A program made the position numbers and the translations under genes. 16,930 bases of DNA from Truepera sp. Lineage in GTDB: Bacteria > Deinococcota > Deinococci > Deinococcales > Trueperaceae. The stretch spans positions 1 through 16,930 of the forward strand of contig JAGXSO010000103.1 in NCBI GenBank assembly GCA_018333775.1. The letters are read 5' to 3'. Within the stretch, counting starts at the first letter, position 1. Every line of letters starts with the position of its first letter. This document shows positions 1 through 5,132 of this stretch, one piece after another. Below the pieces are notes generated by a model. That model did not search any database, had not been told where the DNA came from, and saw only the letters and a program-made list of their open reading frames with translations.

Positions 1-108
1 ATCCATCAGAGTCAACTGTTTAAGGGGCAGGCGCTCGAAGTTCTGAATAAAACCTTCCACCAGTTCGGGGGTGTAGGTGCTGCCGCCGCCAATGACGCAG
101 ATTTTCAT
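1..108 (-). CDS. GH4 family 6-phospho-glycosidase, N-terminal fragment
   Basis: Only the first 36 codons lie in the window; the gene continues past position 1. The protein starts MKICVIGGGSTYTPELVEGF, which is the NAD-binding GxGS opening typical of glycoside hydrolase family 4 (6-phospho-beta-glucosidases and relatives). Known members use NAD and a divalent metal to hydrolyse phosphorylated disaccharides in the cytoplasm by a redox mechanism. The ATG (106-108) overlaps the TGA stop of the upstream sugar kinase gene as ATGA, so the two are almost certainly co-translated. This suggests that the kinase phosphorylates an imported sugar, or the sugar released, while this enzyme cleaves the phosphorylated glycoside. 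The exact substrate (beta-glucoside, chitobiose or alpha-galactoside) cannot be told from the fragment. Confidence 0.85.
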   Translation of the reverse strand, partial: MKICVIGGGSTYTPELVEGFIQNFERLPLKQLTLMD

Positions 109-1109
109 AAGACTAAACCCTCTTCATTCGACTCACAAGTCAACCAGCTCTGCCGGTACGCCTGCGCCAGTTCAGGCGTGACCTCTTGCCCTAATAGCTC
201 TAGGGCCGCAAACACCGCTCCCAGCACCGGCGCGATCTTTAAGCGGATCACGCGGGCGTTTGGGTGTTGGCGCTGTACGCACTCGGTAAAGGTGTTTAGC
301 AGCAGCGGGTACTGCGGGCGCTGAAAGACGCTGCCGCCTGCTACTACCGGGACAGTGCGCTGCCGGTCGCTGAAAAGCTTGCCCCAAGCAACGTTTACAG
401 CCAAGGCCAGCTCTTCTCCCACCTCGACTAGTATGCCCTGCGCGACCTTATCACCTTCTTCGGCGGCGGCGAACACCAGGGGCGCCAACTCCCACCAGAC
501 GATGGGCCGGTCGGAATAGTACCCGTCCAGAACGTCCATCAGGTTGTTTAGGCCCAAGTGCGCCTTGAGCCCTTGTACCAGGCTGGTAGCGGGACCACGG
601 CCTTCCATCGCTCGCCAAGCGTGGCGCATCGCCATTACCCCGATATGAGCCGCTCCGGCGCTGTCGCCGAACTCAAAGCCAAAACCCCCGATCTGCACCT
701 TCTCACCCGCGTCGTTAAAGCCGACCACATTGGTGCCACTACCGCAGATGGCGGCGATCCCGATGCCGTCCGGCGCGGCGGCCCGGAGGGCGATAGTAGC
801 GTCGTTCTCGAAGGCCCAGCGCGGCCAGGGAGCGATGGGGGTAAGCACCTGCCTAACCATCTCGAAGTCGGCAGCCCGGTCAGCGCCGGCCATGCCGAAG
901 TAGGCCGCCTCGATTGCGGTGGTGGCGATGTTAGCCTGGCTCAGGGCAGCTTCGATGCTTCTCCAGACCTCTTCGCGCGCGCGCGCTACACCAGGTCCTT
1001 GCCAGTTGCCGTTCCCCCCGCGGCCATGAGCGACGATATTGCCGTCGGTATCGGCAATGACAGCTAGAGTTTTGGAGTTGCCGCCGTCTACTCCCAGTAC
1101 ATACGACAC
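105..1109 (-). CDS. BadF/BadG/BcrA/BcrD-type ATPase, probable N-acetylglucosamine or related sugar kinase
   Basis: 334 aa ASKHA-fold kinase of the BadF/BcrA family, which includes N-acetylglucosamine kinases. The phosphate-binding motif DGGNSKT is at residues 8-14, a GSGTN phosphate-2 motif is near residue 123, and a GGSVF adenosine-site motif lies in the C-terminal third. The family's usual length is about 300-340 aa, so the gene looks complete. The start is GTG (1107-1109), preceded by a Shine-Dalgarno GGGAG (1114-1118, minus strand). The stop overlaps the start of the GH4 glycosidase gene by 4 bases, which argues for sugar catabolism rather than benzoyl-CoA reductase activation. No Cys-ligated Fe-S signature of the reductase activators is visible. 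Substrate assignment is inference from the neighbour. Confidence 0.85.
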   Translation of the reverse strand: MSYVLGVDGGNSKTLAVIADTDGNIVAHGRGGNGNWQGPGVARAREEVWRSIEAALSQANIATTAIEAAYFGMAGADRAADFEMVRQVLTPIAPWPRWAFENDATIALRAAAPDGIGIAAICGSGTNVVGFNDAGEKVQIGGFGFEFGDSAGAAHIGVMAMRHAWRAMEGRGPATSLVQGLKAHLGLNNLMDVLDGYYSDRPIVWWELAPLVFAAAEEGDKVAQGILVEVGEELALAVNVAWGKLFSDRQRTVPVVAGGSVFQRPQYPLLLNTFTECVQRQHPNARVIRLKIAPVLGAVFAALELLGQEVTPELAQAYRQSWLTCESNEEGLVL

Positions 1110-1112
1110 AAA

Positions 1113-1120
1113 GCTCCCTC
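1113..1120 (-). promoter_or_regulatory. Ribosome binding site of the sugar kinase gene
   Basis: On the minus strand the bases read GAGGGAGC, followed by TTT and the GTG start. This good Shine-Dalgarno supports GTG at 1107-1109 over the downstream ATG-like options and contrasts with the many genes in this window that lack one. Confidence 0.6.
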
Positions 1121-1142
1121 GGAAATCGGTAGTCAGCCTATC

Positions 1143-1203
1143 AGGCGATCAGGCTGTCAGTCTATCAGCCAGTGGTTTTTGCTGACAGCCTGATCGCCTT
1201 TTT
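1143..1203 (+). terminator. Long perfect inverted repeat with T-run (terminator-like hairpin)
   Basis: AGGCGATCAGGCTGTCAG at 1143-1160 is matched perfectly by its reverse complement at 1182-1199, with a 21-base loop and a TTTTT run at 1199-1203. Shape and T-run fit an intrinsic terminator read on the plus strand, yet the genes on both sides are on the minus strand. In the minus direction the hairpin forms but no T-run follows. The left arm sits among related short repeats (GTCAGCCTATCAGG near 1132 and GTCAGTCTATCAGC near 1157). It may therefore be a dispersed repeat rather than a working terminator. Confidence 0.6.
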
Positions 1204-1247
1204 ATCCTTGCTGGGGAAAATTCAAGAGATTCCCTTCCTAGCTACGG

Positions 1248-1880
1248 CTACTCCAGGCGGCGCGCCAACAGGCCGGTGTGAGACACCATAATGGCAAACC
1301 GGGCGCCATCTTCGACCGGGACGAAGGTGGCGGAGCCGTACTCAGCGTCGATCAGCGCAGTTAAGGGCGTAAAGCGGCTGACTAGGTCGCTGAGGTTAAG
1401 GGGCGTGGCCTGGGCCAAGGCATAGACGGTGCGCGGCCTGGTCTGCTCGTGGTCGAGCAGCAGGTAGCGCCCGCCGACGCGCTCGAGCTGATACGCGGTG
1501 CGCAGCCCAATGGCCGTAGCTACCGGGTGCCATTTGACAATCTGCGCATCGACATAGAGCTGGTCGCCCATGATCTGAAAACCGCTCTGCCGACCGTCAG
1601 GGAAGGTGAACAGGGCATTAAAAAGCTGAGGCTCTAAGTTGCGGATCTCCACCGTAGCGGCAACAGCCTCCTCAGTGAAGACGCGAAAGCCGTGGGTCGC
1701 TAGGCTGATGGCGCCGAACAGCCCGGCTACTAATAGCAGCACCACCACGGTTAACAGCCGCGACAGTGCGCCGCCCCAACGCCCGCGCCGCGCTGCGCCC
1801 AAGGCGTAGCCGAGCAGCACCAGGGCGATCAAGAGCGGCGCCAACGTCAGCACGAGCAGCGGGCTCAGCGGTATCGTCAT
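1248..1880 (-). CDS. Conserved small inner-membrane protein (family often labelled 'cation/multidrug efflux pump' without proof)
   Basis: 210 aa with two predicted membrane helices: residues about 6-26 (LLVLTLAPLLIALVLLGYAL) and about 39-61. A globular domain follows and ends with the conserved YGSATFVP and DGARF stretches. I recall the same tail in short proteins of Pseudomonas and other proteobacteria annotated as cation/multidrug efflux pumps. Two helices cannot form a pump of any known class, so the label should not be trusted. The ATG at 1878-1880 is chosen because the longer reading frame (to 1958) would overlap rluD by more than 50 bases and starts with a polar stretch. A TATACT hexamer lies 12 bases upstream. 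It sits 23 bases after rluD and may also be read from that gene's transcript. Confidence 0.65.
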   Translation of the reverse strand: MTIPLSPLLVLTLAPLLIALVLLGYALGAARRGRWGGALSRLLTVVVLLLVAGLFGAISLATHGFRVFTEEAVAATVEIRNLEPQLFNALFTFPDGRQSGFQIMGDQLYVDAQIVKWHPVATAIGLRTAYQLERVGGRYLLLDHEQTRPRTVYALAQATPLNLSDLVSRFTPLTALIDAEYGSATFVPVEDGARFAIMVSHTGLLARRLE

Positions 1881-1892
1881 AATCTTGAGGCT

Positions 1893-1898
1893 AGTATA
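1893..1898 (-). promoter_or_regulatory. -10 hexamer TATACT upstream of the membrane protein gene
   Basis: TATACT on the minus strand, 12 bases before the ATG at 1880, inside the short rluD-membrane protein gap. No Shine-Dalgarno lies between it and the ATG. No convincing -35 box is seen, as upstream sequence is rluD coding. Confidence 0.4.
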
Positions 1899-1903
1899 GC
1901 AAG

Positions 1904-2860
1904 TCACCAGATGGTGGGGTCGTTGCCCGGCGGCCAGGCTCCGCCTAGCGCCAGCCACGCCTCGATCATGTCGAGCGGAGCTTGAGCCATGAAGGTAATG
2001 GCCTGGTTGTCGCGCGGGTGGGGCAGGGTGAGGCGCAAGGCGTGCAGCGCCTGGCGCGTAATAACGCTGCTGCGCTGGCCGTAGGCCTCATCGCCCAAGA
2101 TGGCGGCTCCCAGGTGGGCCAGATGGACGCGGATCTGATGGGTGCGGCCGGTATGCGGCTTGGCCTTCACAAAGAGGTAGCGAGCCTCCCCTCGCCTGAT
2201 ACGTGCCAGTACTCGGCAGTAGGTGCTGGCCGAACGGGGGTTGGCCCCGCCGACCGTCATCAGCTGGCGGTTGTGGGGGTGGCGGCCGATCGGCGCCTCG
2301 ACCTGAACCTCGTCCGGGATATCGCCGACCGCAATCGCCAGGTACTCCTTTTCGGTCAGGCGCTTCTTAAAAGAGGCCGCCAGGTGCCGGTGTGCCTCGT
2401 CGTGCTTGGCTATCACCATCACGCCGGAGGTGTCCTTATCGAGCCGATGCACGATGCCGGGGCGGTAGTCCTCCTCCTCAGGCTCAAAGTGGCGCTCCTT
2501 AGCCAGCGACATGCGCCCTAACAGCGCGTTGACCACCGTGCCGCTGCGCAGCGTGGCGGTGGGGTGGGCGGCTAGGCCGGGGGGCTTGTTGATGGCGGCG
2601 AGGTGATCATCTTCGTAGATGATGTCGATGGGGATCTCTTCCGCCTGAACCGCTACCGGCTTGGGTGGGGGGATAGCGACCGAGATAAGCTCGAGCCCGG
2701 AGAGTTTGTGCGAAACTTTAATGACGGGGCGCCCGTCGATTTGGACGAAGCCCTCCTCGACCAAGCTTTTGGCGTAAGTGCGGCTGAGCTGCAAGGCCAG
2801 GGCGATAGCTACATCGAGCCGCTCGCCGGCGGGGGCTTGAAAGACTTTGACCTCCACCAC
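1904..2860 (-). CDS. rluD: RluD/RluC-family 23S rRNA pseudouridine synthase
   Basis: 318 aa, close to the usual 300-330 aa. The N-terminal S4 RNA-binding domain spans about residues 12-65. The catalytic domain carries the signature HRLDKDTSG, with the presumed catalytic aspartate D141. Further family motifs are NKPPGLAAHP at 91-100 and the GRTHQIRVHL stretch. RluD isomerises uridines in helix 69 of 23S rRNA; RluC and YlyB relatives modify other sites, so the exact target is not certain. Two GTG codons open the frame (2858-2860 and 2855-2857). A TACACT box lies 3 and 6 bases before them, so initiation is probably leaderless, with the second GTG at a spacing more like the other genes here. The toxin gene ends 33 bases upstream. 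Confidence 0.88.
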   Translation of the reverse strand: MVEVKVFQAPAGERLDVAIALALQLSRTYAKSLVEEGFVQIDGRPVIKVSHKLSGLELISVAIPPPKPVAVQAEEIPIDIIYEDDHLAAINKPPGLAAHPTATLRSGTVVNALLGRMSLAKERHFEPEEEDYRPGIVHRLDKDTSGVMVIAKHDEAHRHLAASFKKRLTEKEYLAIAVGDIPDEVQVEAPIGRHPHNRQLMTVGGANPRSASTYCRVLARIRRGEARYLFVKAKPHTGRTHQIRVHLAHLGAAILGDEAYGQRSSVITRQALHALRLTLPHPRDNQAITFMAQAPLDMIEAWLALGGAWPPGNDPTIW

Positions 2861-2863
2861 CCT

Positions 2864-2883
2864 AGTGTAGCGCTATTAGCGCT
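2864..2883 (-). promoter_or_regulatory. rluD promoter: TACACT -10 box next to a 15-base palindrome
   Basis: TACACT (minus strand, 2864-2869) is 3 bases from the first GTG and 6 from the second. Immediately upstream, AGCGCTA-T-TAGCGCT (2869-2883) is a perfect palindrome with 7-base arms. It overlaps the -10 box by one base and lies where a -10/-35 spacer would be, so it could be an operator or a short hairpin ending the toxin transcript; no T-run follows. Confidence 0.45.
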
Positions 2884-2893
2884 TAGGCTGGTC

Positions 2894-3358
2894 TCAGGGC
2901 TCCCGCTTCGCCTGCTGGATTAGCCTTTCGACACGCTTGTCGAAGACGAACGGGCCGAGAGGCGTAAGCTCCACCTGGGACAAAAAATCGGGGTGGTGAG
3001 GATTCAGCAGGTAGTTATAGCTCTCAGGAACGACTACCGAACGCACTTTGAGCACCGCGCTCTGTTGCGCGCGAACCCAGGCGTCACCGTAAGCGCGCGT
3101 CCTGGACTCGTCGAAGATGTCGATTTCACGCGGCGCTGCGCGCACGAGCGCCTCGTCGAAGGCGCAGCGGTAGAGATGATAGCCGGATAGCGTGGTATAG
3201 ACCTCCCACCCGCCAAGGATCTCCAACGCGGCCAGCGCGGGATGCTCCGAAGTGTAGACGAGAATCGTCCCTTCACTGTTCCAGCGCGCCCTGGCGCCAC
3301 GCGGCCTAAAGGCGGCAAGCAGCGAGTCGGTAATTGCGAGCCGGTAACTCCTGATCAA
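2894..3358 (-). CDS. RES-domain toxin (NAD+-degrading type, MbcT/ParT-like)
   Basis: 154 aa, the usual size for RES toxins. Family hallmarks visible are R25-W26, G30, Y35 (in VYTS), E46 in ALEILGG and S113 in VPESYNYLLNPHHPDF. Characterised members (MbcT of Mycobacterium tuberculosis, ParT, RES of Pseudomonas putida) break down NAD+ or ADP-ribosylate a target, arresting growth. The start is TTG (3356-3358) whose TGA overlap (TTGA) with the stop of the antitoxin gene implies translational coupling. No other start fits the conserved N-terminal SYRLA. All key residues are present, so the toxin looks active. The weak start codon may help keep toxin below antitoxin level (inference). Confidence 0.88.
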   Translation of the reverse strand: MIRSYRLAITDSLLAAFRPRGARARWNSEGTILVYTSEHPALAALEILGGWEVYTTLSGYHLYRCAFDEALVRAAPREIDIFDESRTRAYGDAWVRAQQSAVLKVRSVVVPESYNYLLNPHHPDFLSQVELTPLGPFVFDKRVERLIQQAKREP

Positions 3359-3789
3359 AGATAGGCACCGTCTTCAAGCGCCGTGACCATGCCGGCGAGT
3401 TTGGCCAACCCCACCCGCGTCTCCAAGAGGTCGATAGGGCGAGCGCCTGCCAGGGCGCGCTTGGGCGTTTTGAACCAGGGAGGCGCCTGTTCGGTGCCAA
3501 GGATGCTGGCAACGCGCGCGTAGAGATTGAGGGCGGCGTAGGCGCGGTCGAGCAGCTCGACATCCATCTTGGGGTTGCGGCTCTTGCGCGAACGGCTGAC
3601 GCCGAGGATGCGCAGGGCCTCGAGCTTGCCCACGTCGAGCAAGGCTGCGAGGTTGGCGAGGACGGCCTCGAGCGAAGGCTCCCCAACGAGTTCTCGCTGG
3701 ATGACGGCGCGTTCGACGGCTTCGGGAGCCGCGCCGAGGACCTGCTCGAAAGCGCGGGCTCTGGTCTCACGAAACAGGGTAGTTGCCAT
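3355..3789 (-). CDS. Xre/MbcA/ParS-family antitoxin (DUF2384 toxin-binding domain)
   Basis: 144 aa. The N-terminal two thirds are helical and contain a putative DNA-binding region with SRSRKSRNPKMD near residues 80-92. The C-terminal part from about residue 108 shows the DUF2384 pattern: PPWF, then PKRALAGARPIDLLET and a small C-terminal helix ending in EDGAYL. In the Xre-RES systems this domain masks the toxin active site, and the antitoxin represses its own operon. The ATG at 3787-3789 is preferred over the longer frame (to 3834) because a TATAAT box lies 6 bases upstream, so the longer start would lie upstream of the promoter. The stop codon overlaps the toxin's TTG. Confidence 0.85.
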   Translation of the reverse strand: MATTLFRETRARAFEQVLGAAPEAVERAVIQRELVGEPSLEAVLANLAALLDVGKLEALRILGVSRSRKSRNPKMDVELLDRAYAALNLYARVASILGTEQAPPWFKTPKRALAGARPIDLLETRVGLAKLAGMVTALEDGAYL

Positions 3790-3795
3790 GTCAAC

Positions 3796-3824
3796 ATTAT
3801 AGATTGCGAAGGCTACACTCGCAA
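3796..3824 (-). promoter_or_regulatory. Near-consensus promoter of the Xre-RES operon, leaderless
   Basis: On the minus strand TTGCGA (3819-3824) and TATAAT (3796-3801) are separated by exactly 17 bases, and the antitoxin ATG starts 6 bases after the -10 box. Transcription would start at or beside the ATG. No Shine-Dalgarno is present. This is the best -35/-10 pair in the window. Confidence 0.7.
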
Positions 3825-3879
3825 GCGGCGACAAAGCTCAACCGCGATGCCGCACGGCTCTATTCTAACGTCTGCCACA

Positions 3880-3971
3880 TGATAGGGCACCAAGTCACCC
3901 TGACGGCGACCGACAGCGGCGGCAACGCCCGGTCGGCCGTGCGCCGCATCTTCATCTGGAAGCTGTGTTAG
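3880..3971 (+). pseudogene. C-terminal fossil of an Ig/PKD-like surface domain
   Basis: The reading frame ending at TAG (3969-3971) encodes IGHQVTLTATDSGGNA followed by a short strand-like tail. The pattern GxHxVTLTATDSxGN is typical of PKD, HYR and bacterial Ig-like domains at the end of secreted proteins. No start codon context or signal peptide precedes it, and upstream in this frame there is no similar sequence. It therefore looks like the last about 30 codons of a lost gene. The nominal ATG at 3783 lies in the antitoxin gene and is not believed. Confidence 0.4.
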
Positions 3972-4040
3972 GCGGCAACACGGGTAGAGCCGAACCTTGT
4001 TTTCGCCCCTACGCTGATAGCCGATTTTCGCAGGAGATTC

Positions 4041-4088
4041 ATGGACATGAAACGCTTTTCATTTCGAGGCGCTGCGATGATGTGCTGA
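4041..4088 (+). pseudogene. Truncated start of a secreted-protein gene
   Basis: AGGAGATTC precedes ATG at 4041-4043, a good Shine-Dalgarno at normal distance. The frame reads MDMKRFSFRGAAMMC and then stops at TGA (4086-4088). A basic N-terminus followed by a short start of a hydrophobic run resembles the beginning of a signal peptide that has been cut off. The decayed PIN toxin gene ends only a few bases further on, so a deletion may have joined the two. A 15-residue functional peptide cannot be excluded. Confidence 0.3.
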
Positions 4089-4092
4089 CGAA

Positions 4093-4512
4093 CTAGGCCT
4101 TCAGCAGGCATAAAAAACCCGCTTGTTCAAAGTGACGGTCGGTTGTGAAGGCCTCCAAGAGGCTGCGTTGCTGCATAACGACAAAACTTGCACAATCAAC
4201 CAAACTCCACTCCTTGTCCTGCCGTTTGGCAAAGAGCTGCTATGCCCGTTCATCGAGCGTTGCATCTACATGAACGATGTCGACGTGCGGCGAGGCTTTT
4301 AACCCCTCAACGAAGGCAACGATTTTTGCATGAGGAATCCGGAGGGGATTGATCAAGAGTGCCACCAGCTCCACAAGGATATAATTCGTAGTAATAAGCT
4401 TGTGCCCCTCTTGTCGCGTACGGCGATAGACGGCTACTGCAAGGTCGTGGTGTTCCTGTGTGGGATCGACGAGGTGTCCCCAACCTGCAGTATCTGCAAA
4501 GATGTCAGGCAT
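4093..4512 (-). pseudogene. PIN-domain (VapC-like) toxin gene with an in-frame TAG nonsense codon
   Basis: The frame opens at ATG 4510-4512 and reads 90 residues to TAG at 4240-4242. After this stop the same frame continues without any shift for 48 codons to a second TAG at 4093-4095. The second part contains SLVDCASFVVM and AFTTDRHFEQAGF, both hallmark motifs of PIN ribonuclease domains. Counting through, the four acidic active-site residues are D7, E48, D106 and D125; the last two lie beyond the stop. Codon 91 is TAG where homologues of this subfamily usually have tryptophan (A-W-x-L), consistent with a single TGG to TAG change. The 90-aa product should be inactive as a nuclease unless the stop is read through. 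VapC toxins cleave tRNA or rRNA and are silenced by the upstream antitoxin. Confidence 0.85.
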
Positions 4513-4552
4513 CAGAGGCGGCCTTCAGATTTTTCGCGGCGCATCACCTCTC

Positions 4553-4774
4553 TCACGATTTCCCAAGGTAAGCATCATGATGGTCGGCCCAGTCAGAACC
4601 ATGGCTGCTAAAAGCCCCAATGAACGGTTCTAAGGGATCCGTGATAAGGTGTCGGGTGGCGGTCGCTAACAACTGGACCGCCACGGCTTCAGGTGGTTGA
4701 CCAGTTTGTTCCGCTCGTTCTCTCAATAACTGGTACACTCTTTCTGGCATATCTAATGTCATTTGGCGTCCCAT
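4553..4774 (-). CDS. VapB-like antitoxin of the decayed PIN pair, C-terminus apparently frameshifted
   Basis: 73 aa. The opening MTLDMPERVYQLLRERAEQ resembles a ribbon-helix-helix-like DNA-binding region. The later part, DPLEPFIGAFSSHGSDWADH followed by HDAYLGKS, matches the usual toxin-wrapping tail of antitoxins paired with this PIN subfamily. The frame stops at TGA (4553-4555), leaving an unusual 40-base gap to the toxin. Moving into the next frame at 4556 gives VREVMRREKSEGRL and a TGA (4512-4514) whose last base is the first base of the toxin ATG (TGATG). A one-base loss near TCG-TGA therefore seems to have shortened the antitoxin by about 14 residues. The start ATG has a strong GGAGGT ribosome binding site 5 bases away. 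Confidence 0.7.
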   Translation of the reverse strand: MGRQMTLDMPERVYQLLRERAEQTGQPPEAVAVQLLATATRHLITDPLEPFIGAFSSHGSDWADHHDAYLGKS

Positions 4775-4779
4775 CTCTT

Positions 4780-4785
4780 ACCTCC
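4780..4785 (-). promoter_or_regulatory. Strong ribosome binding site of the VapB-like gene
   Basis: GGAGGT on the minus strand, 5 bases before the ATG at 4774. This is a consensus Shine-Dalgarno, unlike most neighbouring chromosomal genes that lack one. Confidence 0.65.
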
Positions 4786-4797
4786 GCAGTAGTCATG

Positions 4798-4837
4798 CCA
4801 TCTTACGCCTACTCAAACAAGATGGATAGTAAGATGG
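4798..4837. promoter_or_regulatory. Operator-like cluster of three CCATCTT/AAGATGG heptamers
   Basis: CCATCTTAC at 4798-4806 is the exact reverse complement of GTAAGATGG at 4829-4837. A third copy, AAGATGG, is at 4819-4825. The cluster sits 24-63 bases upstream of the VapB-like start, where an antitoxin would bind to repress its own operon. TAAGAT inside the array could act as a -10 box. The function is inferred from position and symmetry only. Confidence 0.5.
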
Positions 4838-4884
4838 ACCAAAGCGTCTAGCGCGGTATTTAAGGCTGGTACGAACGCGGCCGT

Positions 4885-4890
4885 TAGTAT
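4885..4890 (+). promoter_or_regulatory. -10 hexamer TAGTAT of the small ORF at 4897
   Basis: TAGTAT ends 6 bases before the ATG, the same layout as at the DUF4388, antitoxin and plsX genes. No clear -35 box is seen. Confidence 0.4.
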
Positions 4891-4896
4891 GGGGCC

Positions 4897-5064
4897 ATGC
4901 GTAGGGAGTGCCTGCTCTTGCTGCGCGTCTGGCGCGACGGCGCCCAGGCCGACGCCTGGCGCTTTAGCGTCGAACAGGCGCACCGGCTAGGTCAGGCACT
5001 TCGGGACGCTTACGGCGTGGCACCGTTATCTCGACTTTCTCGACGAGCGTTTAGCCGCAGGTGA
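4897..5064 (+). CDS. Small ORF of unknown function, possibly frameshifted
   Basis: 55 aa beginning MRRECLLLLRVWRDGAQADA. Not a family I can name with certainty; the opening resembles short basic proteins of Deinococcota that start with a 'LLRVW.DG' strand. A TAGTAT box lies 6 bases before the ATG, which supports real expression. From about 5003 the next frame reads TLTAWHRYLDFLDERL, a better protein-like helix than the annotated tail (VAPLSRLSRRAFSRR, low complexity and basic). This suggests that a base was lost or gained near codon 35. The stop lies 68 bases before the plsX start and the plsX -10 box follows the ORF, so they are probably separate transcripts. Confidence 0.4.
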   Translation: MRRECLLLLRVWRDGAQADAWRFSVEQAHRLGQALRDAYGVAPLSRLSRRAFSRR

Positions 5065-5119
5065 CGCTCCGGTCAGACACGGCTTTTCCCTTTCCACTCT
5101 CTCCTCAAGTCTGGCTAGC

Positions 5120-5125
5120 TATACT
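5120..5125 (+). promoter_or_regulatory. -10 hexamer TATACT of plsX
   Basis: TATACT ends 7 bases before the ATG at 5133 with no Shine-Dalgarno between (AGGTGCC only). This fixes the plsX start at 5133 rather than the upstream in-frame codon at 5061, and suggests a leaderless mRNA. Confidence 0.55.
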
Positions 5126-5132
5126 AGGTGCC

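Noticed and set aside
558..1067. 169-codon plus-strand frame opposite the sugar kinase
   Set aside because: It is antisense to a well-conserved ASKHA kinase and shows no motif; typical GC-rich shadow frame.
1248..1880. Efflux pump function for the small membrane protein
   Set aside because: Only two membrane helices and no transporter motif; the label in databases is unsupported.
3783..3971. 62-codon plus-strand frame starting inside the antitoxin gene
   Set aside because: Its start lies within the RES antitoxin 5' end and it has no ribosome site; only its last 30 codons look like protein, and these are reported as a fossil.
4330..4611. 93-codon plus-strand frame across the VapBC-like locus
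   Set aside because: Antisense to the PIN and antitoxin genes, which have clear family motifs; no motif of its own.
5061..5132. Upstream in-frame start of plsX
   Set aside because: The 24 extra residues precede the conserved MKPIALDAMGGD and lie upstream of the TATACT box.
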